53,495 bases of DNA, from positions 1-53,495 of the forward strand of contig CABRHX010000015.1 in the NCBI GenBank assembly GCA_902470805.1, given 5' to 3'. The translations under genes were made by a program, and so were the position numbers. This DNA comes from an uncultured Collinsella sp. (lineage in GTDB: Bacteria > Actinomycetota > Coriobacteriia > Coriobacteriales > Coriobacteriaceae). A model generated the notes under the pieces. It ran no database searches. It worked only from the letters and a program-made list of their open reading frames with translations, and was not told the DNA's origin. Positions within the stretch are counted from its first letter, which is position 1. Every line of letters begins with the position of its first letter. Positions 42,604 through 50,826 of this stretch are shown here, piece after piece.

Positions 42604-42629
42604 CAAAGGGACTATCCCTTTGTCACATT
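42597..42629. repeat. GGGAC-family palindrome at the trmL stop
   Basis: AATGTGACAAAGGGA and its exact complement (15 bp) enclose CTA. The trmL stop TGA is within it (42601-42603). It likely ends transcription. Near-identical to the repeat at 47581-47613. Confidence 0.9.
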
Positions 42630-42699
42630 CAAGCGCCACGCCGATGGCACACACGCCTAATCGATGCTCTAGATAAAGAGCCCTCACTTTTAATCAGAA

Positions 42700-42723
42700 T
42701 TAACTAAAGTAAAATGAAGTTAA
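42700..42723. promoter_or_regulatory. TTAACT/AGTTAA dyad before the first AAA ATPase gene
   Basis: TTAACT (42700-42705) and AGTTAA (42718-42723) flank a TAAAAT -10-like box in the AT-rich leader, 24 bases before the start. It may be an autoregulatory site for the winged helix of the ATPase. Confidence 0.4.
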
Positions 42724-42747
42724 ATGGCGGTGTGAAAGGAGAGGCTT

Positions 42748-43848
42748 GTGAAATATCTCGAGAACCCGTTTACCCCCAGTTTTGGTGAGGTTCCTGCCCA
42801 TCTCGCTGGCAGACAACAGATTATTCGGGATTTGGACCGTGCCTTCTTGAGCCAGCGCAGGCGCCCAGAATTGACCTCGATCTTCTCAGGCGCGCGTGGA
42901 ACCGGTAAAACCGCTCTCATGTCGTCGCTCGCGACAAGGGCGGAATCCCACGGCTGGATGGCCGTAAAGACGACCGCGCTCCCGGGAATGCTTGAGGAAA
43001 TCGAGTTCGGGACGAAACGCGCCGCAGCCCATCTCATCGAATCGTCCAACCACTTCGAAGTCACCGGTCTCGGAATTGCACCGCTCGGCAGCATCGAGGT
43101 CAATCGCGTTCACGATGCCTCAACCTGGCGTTATCGCATGAGCGACATCATCGACCAGCTCAACGAGGCGGGCACCGGTCTGCTCGTCACGGTTGACGAG
43201 GTGGACCCGACACTCGACGAGATGATTCAGCTCGCAGCAACGTATCAGCACTTTGTGACCGATGGGAAACGCGTCGCCCTGCTCATGGCGGGACTTCCCA
43301 ACAACGTATCGACGCTACTGAACCACAAGACGGTCTCGTTCCTTCGCCGTGCCCAACAATATCATCTGGGTCGCATTGCCGACTATGACGTACGCGAGGC
43401 CTTGATTCGCACAATCCAGGAAAACGATCGCCTGGCAGATGCTGGGGGAATCGATAGGGCCGTTCGCTCGATCTCTGGTTTTCCCTTCCTATTGCAACTC
43501 GTAGGCTACCGTGCCTGGGATCTTACAAGCGATTCGAAGGAAATCTCGTCACGCGACTTTGACCTGGGAATCAAAATCGCGCGCGACGAGATGGACAACC
43601 GAATCCTCGCGACAACCTATCGGGAACTCACTGCAGAGGACAAGCGATTCCTCATCGCCATGCTCGATGACGAGGAAGAGTCCACCACCGCTGACCTTGT
43701 CGAGCGCCTTAGGCGTTCGCCGCAGCAGGTCTCCCGCTACCGACGCCGCATGATAGACGCCGGCATCATCGGGGAGCGAGGACGAGGGCTCGTCGCATTT
43801 GAATTGCCATTCTTCCGCGACTATCTCTCCGCTCAGTGCGTGAAATAG
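42748..43848 (+). CDS. AAA ATPase with C-terminal winged helix (paralogue 1)
   Basis: A 366-aa Orc1/Cdc6-like or AAA_16-type ATPase. Walker A is GARGTGKT (48-55) and Walker B LLVTVDEVD (Asp150, Glu151). KTVSFLRRAQQYHLGRI and FPFLLQLVGYRAW are shared in spirit with the paralogue at 46395. The C-terminal ~70 residues (STTADLVERLRRSPQQVSRY) form a winged helix. The start is GTG 42748 with AAAGGAG 6-7 bases upstream. It is convergent with the UvrA-like gene and bounded by palindromes. Function is unknown; defence, regulation or DNA maintenance are possible. Confidence 0.8.
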   Translation: MKYLENPFTPSFGEVPAHLAGRQQIIRDLDRAFLSQRRRPELTSIFSGARGTGKTALMSSLATRAESHGWMAVKTTALPGMLEEIEFGTKRAAAHLIESSNHFEVTGLGIAPLGSIEVNRVHDASTWRYRMSDIIDQLNEAGTGLLVTVDEVDPTLDEMIQLAATYQHFVTDGKRVALLMAGLPNNVSTLLNHKTVSFLRRAQQYHLGRIADYDVREALIRTIQENDRLADAGGIDRAVRSISGFPFLLQLVGYRAWDLTSDSKEISSRDFDLGIKIARDEMDNRILATTYRELTAEDKRFLIAMLDDEEESTTADLVERLRRSPQQVSRYRRRMIDAGIIGERGRGLVAFELPFFRDYLSAQCVK

Positions 43849-43852
43849 GCAT

Positions 43853-43887
43853 CAATGAGGCAAAGGGACTGTCCCTTTGCCTCATTG
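43853..43887. repeat. GGGAC-family palindrome between ATPase and UvrA-like genes
   Basis: CAATGAGGCAAAGGGAC and GTCCCTTTGCCTCATTG (17 bp each) with a single central T give an almost perfect 35-bp palindrome. It lies between the two convergent stops and can terminate both. Confidence 0.9.
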
Positions 43888-43888
43888 T

Positions 43889-46402
43889 CTATAGGTAGCG
43901 GCCAGTAACGCTCTTGGGACAGGCAGCGATATCCGCCGGCGTGCCGGCGCAGACGATTTGCCCGCCGGCGTCGCCACCGCCCGGGCCCATGTCGATCACA
44001 TAATCGGCGTTACGGATAAGGTCGAGATCGTGTTCGATCACGATAACCGTGGCGCCCTTGGAAACAAGGCCGTCGAACACACTCAGCAACACCTGAACAT
44101 CGAGCGGATGTAGTCCGATCGTGGGCTCGTCGAATACGAACACGGCATCGTCCTGCACGCGGCCCATCTCGCTCGCGAGCTTAAGGCGTTGTGCCTCGCC
44201 GCCCGAGAGCGCCGGCGTGGGCTCACCGAGCGTGAGATAGCCCAAGCCTAGGTCATGCAAGGTCTGCAAGCGCGCCTGGACTTTCTTGAGTCCCACCGTG
44301 GCGTCGAGGGCCTCGTCCACACTCATGTCCATGAGCTGCGGCAACGTAAGCAAGCTCCCGTCCTTGCCCTCGCGATGGATATGCGAGGCGGCCTCGGCGT
44401 AGCGCGAACCACGGCATGCCGGGCAGATGATCTCGACGTCGGGCAAAAACTGCACGTCGAGCGATATCGAGCCCGTGCCGTCACACGTAGGGCAGCGCAA
44501 GGCGCCGGTGTTGTAGCTAAAGGTGCCCGCCTTGTAGCCGGCTGCCTTAGCCTCGGGCGTACGGGCGAAGGCGCGGCGCAGCTCGTCATGAATGTCGGCA
44601 TAGGTCGCTACCGTCGAGCGTACGTTGGCGCCGATGGGCGTAGCGTCAATCAGATTTGCGCGGCCAATGCCCTCGGCATCGACCCAACGCACGTGCCCCG
44701 GCAAGCGCTCGCCAGCTGCCTGCGCCTTAAGTGCAGGAATGAGCGTCTCGAGCACGAGCGTCGTCTTACCCGAACCCGAAACGCCCGTTACCGCGACAAG
44801 GCGGCCGCGCGGGATATCAACCTCGAGCGGCTTGACGGTATGGATGGCATCGGTTGCCATGCGGATATGTCCCTGGTCGAACATTTCGTCGTCAGTCACC
44901 TGCGGACGCAAGCGCTTGAGCTCGGCGCGCAAAAACGGCGCGATACGGCTGCCCTGCGATTGCTCGACCTCGTCTACCGTACCAGCGGCGATTACACTGC
45001 CGCCGCCTGCTCCGGCAACGGGGCCCATCTCGACCAGATAGTCGGCTTCCGCCAGTACGCGCGTATCGTGGTCGACAACAACCACGGTGTTGCCGTCATC
45101 CACCAGATCGCGCATCACGCCCACCAAGCCGTCGACATTGGCGGGATGTAAGCCGATCGAAGGCTCGTCCAGCACATAGAGCACGCCCGTCGATCGGTTG
45201 CGCACCACGCGGGCGAGCTGAACGCGCTGGCGCTCACCCGTGGAGAGCGTGGCACCAGCGCGGTCGAGTGAAAGGTAATCGAGACCCAGGTCGACCAGAC
45301 GACGGGCCACGCTCAAAAACGAATCGCAGATATCCGTCGCCATGGGCCGCATCTCGGGCGGCAAGGATGCGGGCACCCCGCGCACCCACTCAACCGCATC
45401 GCCAAGCGTCATGGCCGCGGCCTGCGCCAGATTGATACCGCACACCTGGGGCTGGCGCGCAGCCTCGGAGAGACGCGTGCCGCCGCAATCGCGGCATGCT
45501 CCCTCGCGCAAAAAGCGCGCAACGCGTTTGAGGCCCTTGTCGTCCTTAACCTTGGCGAGCGCATTCTCGACGGTATAGACGGCGTTGTAATAGGTGAAGT
45601 CGAGCGGCGTGGCACCCTCGCCGTTTTTGGGAACGTAGAGAATGTGCTTCTTAACCGCCGGGCCGTGGAACACGATGTCGCGTTCTTCAGGCGTGAGCTG
45701 GTTAAACGGCACATCGGTGCGCACGCCCATCTCGCCAGCCACTTGCTTCATCAGATCCCACATGAGCGTACCCCAGGGAAGCACCGCGCCCTCGTTGATA
45801 GTCTTTGACTCATCGGGCACCAGGCTCGCTTCGTCCACCTCGCGCATGACACCGGTGCCGCCGCAGGTGGGACAGGCACCGCCGCTGTTAAAGGCAAGGT
45901 CCTCGGCGCTCGGCGCGTAGAACTCGCGACCGCATGCAGGGCACGTGAGCGACAGGCCCGCAGCCACGTTAAGGCTCGGCTCCACGCGCGCCCCGCAGTG
46001 CGGACACACGTGATGGGCGCAACGGCTAAAGAGCAGGCGCAGGCTGTTGTTGAGCTCGGTCATGGTACCAAAGGTCGAGCGCACGCCCGGCACGCTGGGG
46101 CGCTGATGCAATGCGAGCGCCGCCGGTACGTGCAATACCTCATCCACCTGGGCGTGTTCGGCCTGCGTCAGGCGACGTCGAGTATAGGTGCTGAGCGCTT
46201 CCAAGTAGCGGCGCGAACCCTCGGCATAAAGAACCCCCAGTGCCAGCGAACTCTTGCCCGAACCCGATACGCCGGCAATACCCACCAGCTTTCCCAGCGG
46301 AATATCGATATCGATGTCTTTGAGGTTATGGACGCGCGCGCCGCGTACCTCGATAGCCTGCGGGCTCATCTTCTGTTCCGTCACCTTTATCACCCTACTC
46401 AT
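43889..46402 (-). CDS. UvrA2-like ABC ATPase
   Basis: An 837-aa tandem ABC protein of the UvrA family. Both Walker A sites (GVSGSGKSS and GVSGSGKTT), signatures (LSTGERQRV and LSGGEAQRL) and zinc-binding CPxCG pairs are present. The UvrB-binding insertion between the first zinc Cys and the SFNS-like segment is reduced to ~25 residues, as in UvrA2-type proteins linked to drug tolerance or DNA damage. Housekeeping UvrA is ~940 aa. I favour ATG 46402, which overlaps the upstream ATPase stop (ATGAGTAG); ATG 46369 is also possible. The overlap implies translational coupling. Confidence 0.88.
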   Translation of the reverse strand: MSRVIKVTEQKMSPQAIEVRGARVHNLKDIDIDIPLGKLVGIAGVSGSGKSSLALGVLYAEGSRRYLEALSTYTRRRLTQAEHAQVDEVLHVPAALALHQRPSVPGVRSTFGTMTELNNSLRLLFSRCAHHVCPHCGARVEPSLNVAAGLSLTCPACGREFYAPSAEDLAFNSGGACPTCGGTGVMREVDEASLVPDESKTINEGAVLPWGTLMWDLMKQVAGEMGVRTDVPFNQLTPEERDIVFHGPAVKKHILYVPKNGEGATPLDFTYYNAVYTVENALAKVKDDKGLKRVARFLREGACRDCGGTRLSEAARQPQVCGINLAQAAAMTLGDAVEWVRGVPASLPPEMRPMATDICDSFLSVARRLVDLGLDYLSLDRAGATLSTGERQRVQLARVVRNRSTGVLYVLDEPSIGLHPANVDGLVGVMRDLVDDGNTVVVVDHDTRVLAEADYLVEMGPVAGAGGGSVIAAGTVDEVEQSQGSRIAPFLRAELKRLRPQVTDDEMFDQGHIRMATDAIHTVKPLEVDIPRGRLVAVTGVSGSGKTTLVLETLIPALKAQAAGERLPGHVRWVDAEGIGRANLIDATPIGANVRSTVATYADIHDELRRAFARTPEAKAAGYKAGTFSYNTGALRCPTCDGTGSISLDVQFLPDVEIICPACRGSRYAEAASHIHREGKDGSLLTLPQLMDMSVDEALDATVGLKKVQARLQTLHDLGLGYLTLGEPTPALSGGEAQRLKLASEMGRVQDDAVFVFDEPTIGLHPLDVQVLLSVFDGLVSKGATVIVIEHDLDLIRNADYVIDMGPGGGDAGGQIVCAGTPADIAACPKSVTGRYL

Positions 46403-47513
46403 GCCATAAAACTCGATCGCGAACGTACGCGCCCAGCATGGGCACGGTAAATCGGACGAGGCCGTATCCGGCAGCCTCGATGACACGCTCGCGAATCAGG
46501 CTTGCGCGATATTTGCTCGCCCAGCTCTGGGTGCGATCGCAGCGCTCAATGATATCCGCCATGCGAGTCGGTTTGCCCTCGTCAACCGCCATGGCCTCGA
46601 TAAAAAGGCGCTGTGGACTGCGCAGCCCGTAATATAGAGGCGCGTCAACCGCTTCGTAGAACTCGGAGACGGCATCCGCATGGCCATCCTCGACATCGTG
46701 CCTTTCGATGACTTGCGAGCCACGCCGGACAGCAGAGCGCCACATGTAATAGCCCACCAGCTGAACCATATAGGGATGCCCCATGCTCTTGTGTGCCGCA
46801 AGATCCGCCGTCCCCGCGTCAACGTAAAGACCAGCGTTTTTGACCGTCTGGATATATGAATCGCGCACCTTGGGCAAAGAAATCGCCCCCAGCGTACGCT
46901 GCTGGGCACGCCGCAAAAACGTCACGCTCGGCTCTTCGAGCAGATCGTCAACCATACTGGGTAAGCCGGCAAACACCAGCGCAAGACCGCGCTGGTCGCT
47001 ATCGGACAAGCCCGTGGCATCCTGGTCTCCGAGCACCTGCTGATAGAGAACGGCAAGGGCCGCCAGCTCCTCGATAGACGCCGATTGTGCCTCGTCAATC
47101 GCAAACAGCATGCCTTTGCCTGGATCGAGCTTCTTAAGGCGCTCGTTGACCAGCCCGCGCAGCGTTTCACCCTTTGCACGCGCCGCCTCGACCGACATGC
47201 GCCCGAATGATGGACTGAGTTCCATTGACGTCACAACGGGTTTATTCGAGCGAAGTGCATCGGCCAAGCGGTCGCATAAGCCAAGCGAAGCGGAATCGGA
47301 GACAACCGCCCATCCGCGCTCATTGGCTAGACGTTGCAGCTCCCGCAGGAGAACCGTCTTGCCGCAACCGCGGTTTCCCGTAATGAGTATGAGCCTGCCC
47401 GGCGCTCCGGCGCCGTTATCGAGCCCTTCCTCGAAATCTTCGATGACCGACTCGCGACCGATGAGTATCGGAGGCCGCTTGCCAGCCGTGGGCTTAAAGG
47501 GATTTGGATTCAT
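46395..47513 (-). CDS. AAA ATPase with C-terminal winged helix (paralogue 2)
   Basis: A 372-aa relative of the 42748 protein: Walker A GNRGCGKT (46-53), Walker B GMLFAIDEAQ (Asp140, Glu141), PSVTFLRRAQQRTLGAI, HPYMVQLVGYYMW, and a C-terminal winged helix (MADIIERCDRTQSWASKYRASL). GAGGAGG lies 6 bases before the ATG at 47513. Its stop overlaps the UvrA-like start. Two direct copies of AGTTATACCAA 20 bp apart precede it. It may regulate or power the UvrA-like partner; that is inference. Confidence 0.82.
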   Translation of the reverse strand: MNPNPFKPTAGKRPPILIGRESVIEDFEEGLDNGAGAPGRLILITGNRGCGKTVLLRELQRLANERGWAVVSDSASLGLCDRLADALRSNKPVVTSMELSPSFGRMSVEAARAKGETLRGLVNERLKKLDPGKGMLFAIDEAQSASIEELAALAVLYQQVLGDQDATGLSDSDQRGLALVFAGLPSMVDDLLEEPSVTFLRRAQQRTLGAISLPKVRDSYIQTVKNAGLYVDAGTADLAAHKSMGHPYMVQLVGYYMWRSAVRRGSQVIERHDVEDGHADAVSEFYEAVDAPLYYGLRSPQRLFIEAMAVDEGKPTRMADIIERCDRTQSWASKYRASLIRERVIEAAGYGLVRFTVPMLGAYVRDRVLWHE

Positions 47514-47546
47514 GTCGGCCTCCTCGGATTGGCAAACCTTGGCAAT

Positions 47547-47577
47547 AGTTATACCAACTTGTACCGAGTTATACCAA
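47547..47577. promoter_or_regulatory. Direct-repeat operator of the ATPase/UvrA-like operon
   Basis: AGTTATACCAA at 47547-47557 and 47567-47577, exactly 20 bp (two helical turns) apart, 34-64 bases upstream of the ATPase start. TATACCAA also resembles the dyad arms at 50426-50457. Confidence 0.6.
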
Positions 47578-47580
47578 TAG

Positions 47581-47613
47581 CATGTGACAAAGGAACTGTC
47601 CCTTTGTCACATG
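47581..47613. repeat. GGGAC-family palindrome at the TetM-like stop
   Basis: CATGTGACAAAGGAAC and GTCCCTTTGTCACATG pair over 16 bp with one mismatch around a single T. The TGA stop of the TetM-like gene (minus strand) is the TCA at 47607-47609. Same design as 42597-42629. Confidence 0.9.
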
Positions 47614-49610
47614 TGGCCGAAAAACTCGGCGTCTGCTGCTCGCCAGGGGCGAAAGGTGGCGGGATCGACCTTTACGTGCGCCGTGGCGGGGACGTCGTGC
47701 CACTTGACGGTGTAGCCGGCGCCATGAGAGCAGAAGACCGAGTCGGGCGTATTGGGCAGATCGGCCTCGGGCTTATAGGCGGCCGCCTCAATTACGCGCT
47801 CAGCATCATGACAGGGCGCGTGGCCGGCAAACTCCAGGTACAGATGCCCGCGGCCACTCGTATAGGCAGCCACCTCCAGCGCGTAATCCTGCACTTCGGA
47901 TGCCGGCACGCGGCCCATGAGCTTGGCGCGGTCTCCCGCCATCGTCGGCGGCTCGTACTCGGCACCCATACGCGTAGCATCCGAAAGCGCCCGGCCCACA
48001 CACTCCCCCGGCACCTCGAGCTCAAAGTGGTACCACGGCTCCAACAGCACCGCCGCGCCCGCCTCACGCGCCTGCATGAACCCCTGGCGAATCGCGCGGT
48101 ACGTGGCCTGGCGAAAATCGCCGCCCTCGGTGTGTTTGGCATGCGCACGGCCGCCCGTGAGCGTAATGCGCACATCGGTGACGGGCGAGCCAGTCAGCAC
48201 GCCCAGGTGATCGCGCTCCATGGCGTTGGTGAGCGCCAGACGCTGCCAGTTCAAGTCGAGCTCGTCAGTCGAGGTCACGGTGCCAAATTGCACGCCCGAG
48301 CCCGCCGGTAACGGCTCCAAACGCAGATGTACCTCGGCATAGTGGCGCAGCGGCTCAAAGTGGCCCACGCCCTCGACCGGCTGCGAAATAGTCTCCTTAT
48401 AGAGAATGCCGCCGGGCTCAAACGCAATCGAAAGGCCAAAACGATCTGCCAACACCCGCTGCACGACCTCGAGTTGCACGGCGCCCATCAGCTGCAGGTG
48501 AATCTGCTCCAGATGAGTATTCCAGCTTACGCCGAGCATAGGATCTTCGTCCGCTAACTCTGTCAGTGCTTTGAACACCGCGTGGACATCGTGTTCGCCC
48601 GGAAGCACCGTATAGGTGAGAACCGGCGCAATGACAGGCGCATCGCCCGCGGGCTCCGCACCCAGGGCGTCCCCTGGGCGAACGTGCGCAAGACCCGTCA
48701 CGGCACAAATACCGCCAGCGGCAACTTCTTGGGCAAGCTCATACTTCTCGCCGTTATAGATGCGCACCTGATCGACCTTCTGCTCCCATGCCTCGGCACC
48801 GGAACGTCCGCTAATCATCTGCTTGGCATGCAGCATGCCGCCCGTCACCTTGACCCAGGCAAGACGCTCGCCACGCTCTCCACGACTCACGCGGTAGACA
48901 CGCGCGGCGAACTCCTGGGGCCATGTTCGCTCGCGCATCAGAGCACATATGCCGTCGAGCAGCTCTGCCACACCCTGGTCCTTGAGCGCCGATCCCGCAA
49001 AGCAGGGAAACAATTTGCGCTCGGCAACCATGCGTGACAGCATTGCGACAGAAAGCTCACCCGCCTCAAGAAACTCCTCGAGCGCCGCCTCGTCCAACGC
49101 AGCAGCGTCCTCCTGAACGGAGCCGCCCGCCAGCAGTTCGCTGGCATCCAGGCAGCCCTCGGAAAGACGTTGCCCAAGTTGTGCCAGCAAAACATCGCGG
49201 CCGGGATTCTCCAAATCGATTTTGTTGATATAGATGAACGTCGGGATGTCATAGCGTGCAAGCAGGCGCCACAGGGTTTCGGTGTGCCCCTGCACGCCGT
49301 CGTTGGCGCCCACAACTAAAATCGCGTAGTCCAGCGCGCGCAATGTGCGCTCCGCCTCGGCCGAAAAATCGACATGCCCCGGTGCATCCACGAGCATGAC
49401 GTGGGTATCGCCATGGTCGAGTACGGCCTGCGACGAGAAAATCGTGATGCCACGCTCGCGCTCGATCGCGTCAGTGTCCAGATGCGAATCACCATCGTCC
49501 ACGCGGCCGCGCTTGCGAATGCGACCCGCGTTGAACAGCATGGCCTCGGCCAGCGTGGTCTTGCCGGCATCGACATGCGCCACAATTCCAACGACCGCTT
49601 GCTTCGACAT
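47607..49610 (-). CDS. TetM-like translational GTPase (EF-G family)
   Basis: A 667-aa ribosome-associated GTPase of the TetM/TetO/EF-G type. G1 AHVDAGKTTL (residues 11-20), ERGITI, G3 DAPGHVDF and G4 NKID are intact; domains II to V follow, ending with a domain IV-like VTDVRITLTGGRAH and KLMGRVPASEVQDY. Ribosomal protection proteins release tetracycline from the ribosome. The sequence differs enough from TetM/TetW that intrinsic translation-factor use is equally likely. GAGGAG precedes ATG 49610. The final Met-stop comes from a palindromic repeat. Confidence 0.8.
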   Translation of the reverse strand: MSKQAVVGIVAHVDAGKTTLAEAMLFNAGRIRKRGRVDDGDSHLDTDAIERERGITIFSSQAVLDHGDTHVMLVDAPGHVDFSAEAERTLRALDYAILVVGANDGVQGHTETLWRLLARYDIPTFIYINKIDLENPGRDVLLAQLGQRLSEGCLDASELLAGGSVQEDAAALDEAALEEFLEAGELSVAMLSRMVAERKLFPCFAGSALKDQGVAELLDGICALMRERTWPQEFAARVYRVSRGERGERLAWVKVTGGMLHAKQMISGRSGAEAWEQKVDQVRIYNGEKYELAQEVAAGGICAVTGLAHVRPGDALGAEPAGDAPVIAPVLTYTVLPGEHDVHAVFKALTELADEDPMLGVSWNTHLEQIHLQLMGAVQLEVVQRVLADRFGLSIAFEPGGILYKETISQPVEGVGHFEPLRHYAEVHLRLEPLPAGSGVQFGTVTSTDELDLNWQRLALTNAMERDHLGVLTGSPVTDVRITLTGGRAHAKHTEGGDFRQATYRAIRQGFMQAREAGAAVLLEPWYHFELEVPGECVGRALSDATRMGAEYEPPTMAGDRAKLMGRVPASEVQDYALEVAAYTSGRGHLYLEFAGHAPCHDAERVIEAAAYKPEADLPNTPDSVFCSHGAGYTVKWHDVPATAHVKVDPATFRPWRAADAEFFGHM

Positions 49611-49915
49611 GGCTCTCCTCTTATTGCAAGCCCATCGCACGCGGCAACGGGCATCCTCGTTCCACACTGGATGATACAATTTACGGGCCGGCGGGCGAAG
49701 CGGGCCCTATCCCCCGACCGAGCTCATCGCCCCGCGTTGCCGCGCGGCGATTTTCGTAGGTTCGCGCCTTGCGAAAGCCGGCACCTCCCTTTTTTGTCTG
49801 CCCGGGGTCATCTGGGACGGTAGCAACGCGAGCCCCACAACAACGCGTTTTACCAAAAATGGCCCCACTCGGGGCCATTTTCATTTCGGTGAAACGCTGG
49901 TATGTGACTCGGCCT
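49611..49915. other. Intergenic region between the GTPase and GNAT genes
   Basis: About 300 bases. A terminator for the GNAT gene lies at 49856-49881. The remaining GC-rich sequence (GGGCCGGCGGGCGAAG and similar) has no convincing reading frame. An AT-rich patch near 49670-49685 may hold the GTPase promoter. Confidence 0.5.
49856..49881 (-). terminator. Terminator after the GNAT gene
   Basis: AAAATGGCCCC pairs with GGGGCCATTTT around ACTC, with a T run on the minus strand. Confidence 0.9.
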
Positions 49916-50407
49916 TTATGCCTCGCGCAGCCAATCAAACGCGACGCGCGGCGTACCGTCCGACACATATACGATACCGGCGCGCTTAAACCCGGCCTTG
50001 GCGATGGCTCCCTGCATGGGCAGGTTGTCCTGATGCGTGTCGATGCGCAGGTGATCGGCACGCTCCTTGGCAAAGGCAAACATCGCAGCCGCGATACCGT
50101 GCACGGTGCCATCGGACGCCACACGGTGCAGCACGGCGTACGGAGTGTCGCTGCGCCATTGACCATCCTCAATTACGTCATAGCACTCGTCCGGGCCGGG
50201 CAAAAAGGCAAACGTCGCCACCACGCGGCCATCGACTTCGCACACATAGCTGCCACCGGCGGCGATATCGGCAGCCAGTTGCTCGGCAGAAGGCGTGCCC
50301 TCGGGCCACTGTGTGGCGTTGCCATGCGCGCGCATAAAGGCGCGGGCCGCGTCATAGATAGCCATGACAGCGGGAATGTCGGTATCGAGGGTTTTTCTGA
50401 TCATCAC
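49916..50407 (-). CDS. GNAT family N-acetyltransferase
   Basis: A 163-aa acetyl-CoA-dependent transferase. The fold reads IRKTLDTDIPAVMAIYDAAR, VCEVDGRVVATFAF, YAVLHRVASDGTVHGIAAAMF (acetyl-CoA loop, with G-x-A-x-A-M in place of the usual R/Q-x-x-G-x-G/A) and DTHQDNLPMQGAIAKAGFKRAGI. Two ATGs (50407, 50404) are in tandem; the ribosome site is weak. A TTGGTATCA dyad lies in the divergent gap. The acceptor is unknown. Confidence 0.85.
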   Translation of the reverse strand: MMIRKTLDTDIPAVMAIYDAARAFMRAHGNATQWPEGTPSAEQLAADIAAGGSYVCEVDGRVVATFAFLPGPDECYDVIEDGQWRSDTPYAVLHRVASDGTVHGIAAAMFAFAKERADHLRIDTHQDNLPMQGAIAKAGFKRAGIVYVSDGTPRVAFDWLREA

Positions 50408-50425
50408 GCGGCGACCTCACGTTTA

Positions 50426-50457
50426 TTGGTATCACTTTGATTGAGCAATGATACCAA
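50426..50457. promoter_or_regulatory. TTGGTATCA dyad between GNAT and the small Cys gene
   Basis: TTGGTATCA (50426-50434) and TGATACCAA (50449-50457) form a perfect 9-bp dyad with a 14-base spacer in the 68-bp gap between divergent genes. Arms resemble the TATACCAA repeats at 47547-47577. Confidence 0.55.
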
Positions 50458-50475
50458 CGTTTGGAGAGGGGCGCG

Positions 50476-50778
50476 ATGCAGATGGGGAGCAAAAAGCGAG
50501 CCGCCTGGTCAAAAGCAAAAAGCGAGTTTTTGAGCACTGCCACCGGCGGCGATATGAGCGACCTGTTTGCACGCGAGGACGAGCGCCGCGACGCCCTGGA
50601 CGCCGAGCGCGATGAGGCCTGGCGCTACAAGTCGTGCGAGCGCAAAAACCGTTACGACACGCGCGCCGAGGCCGAGGCCGTTATGGCCGACTGCGAAAAC
50701 CGCGGGCGGCGCGGTTTGGCCTGCTACAAATGCGAATACTGCGGCGGATGGCACCTGACGTCGCACCCTTGGAAATAG
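50476..50778 (+). CDS. Small protein with a C-terminal Cys-His knuckle (100 aa)
   Basis: A hypothetical protein. The N-terminal half is charged (AWSKAKSEF, FAREDERRDALDAERDEAW). The C-terminal half reads YKSCERKNRYDTRAEAEAVM, then LACYKCEYCGGWHLTSHP, with CxxC and HxxxxH that could bind zinc. This tail is common in small actinobacterial proteins of unknown role. GGAGAGG precedes ATG 50476 by 7 bases. It is divergent from the GNAT gene and may share its operator. Confidence 0.8.
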   Translation: MQMGSKKRAAWSKAKSEFLSTATGGDMSDLFAREDERRDALDAERDEAWRYKSCERKNRYDTRAEAEAVMADCENRGRRGLACYKCEYCGGWHLTSHPWK

Positions 50779-50826
50779 GCGCCGCATCGGCACGGCATTG
50801 ACGGAGCGCCAGCCATCGCACGCAAG

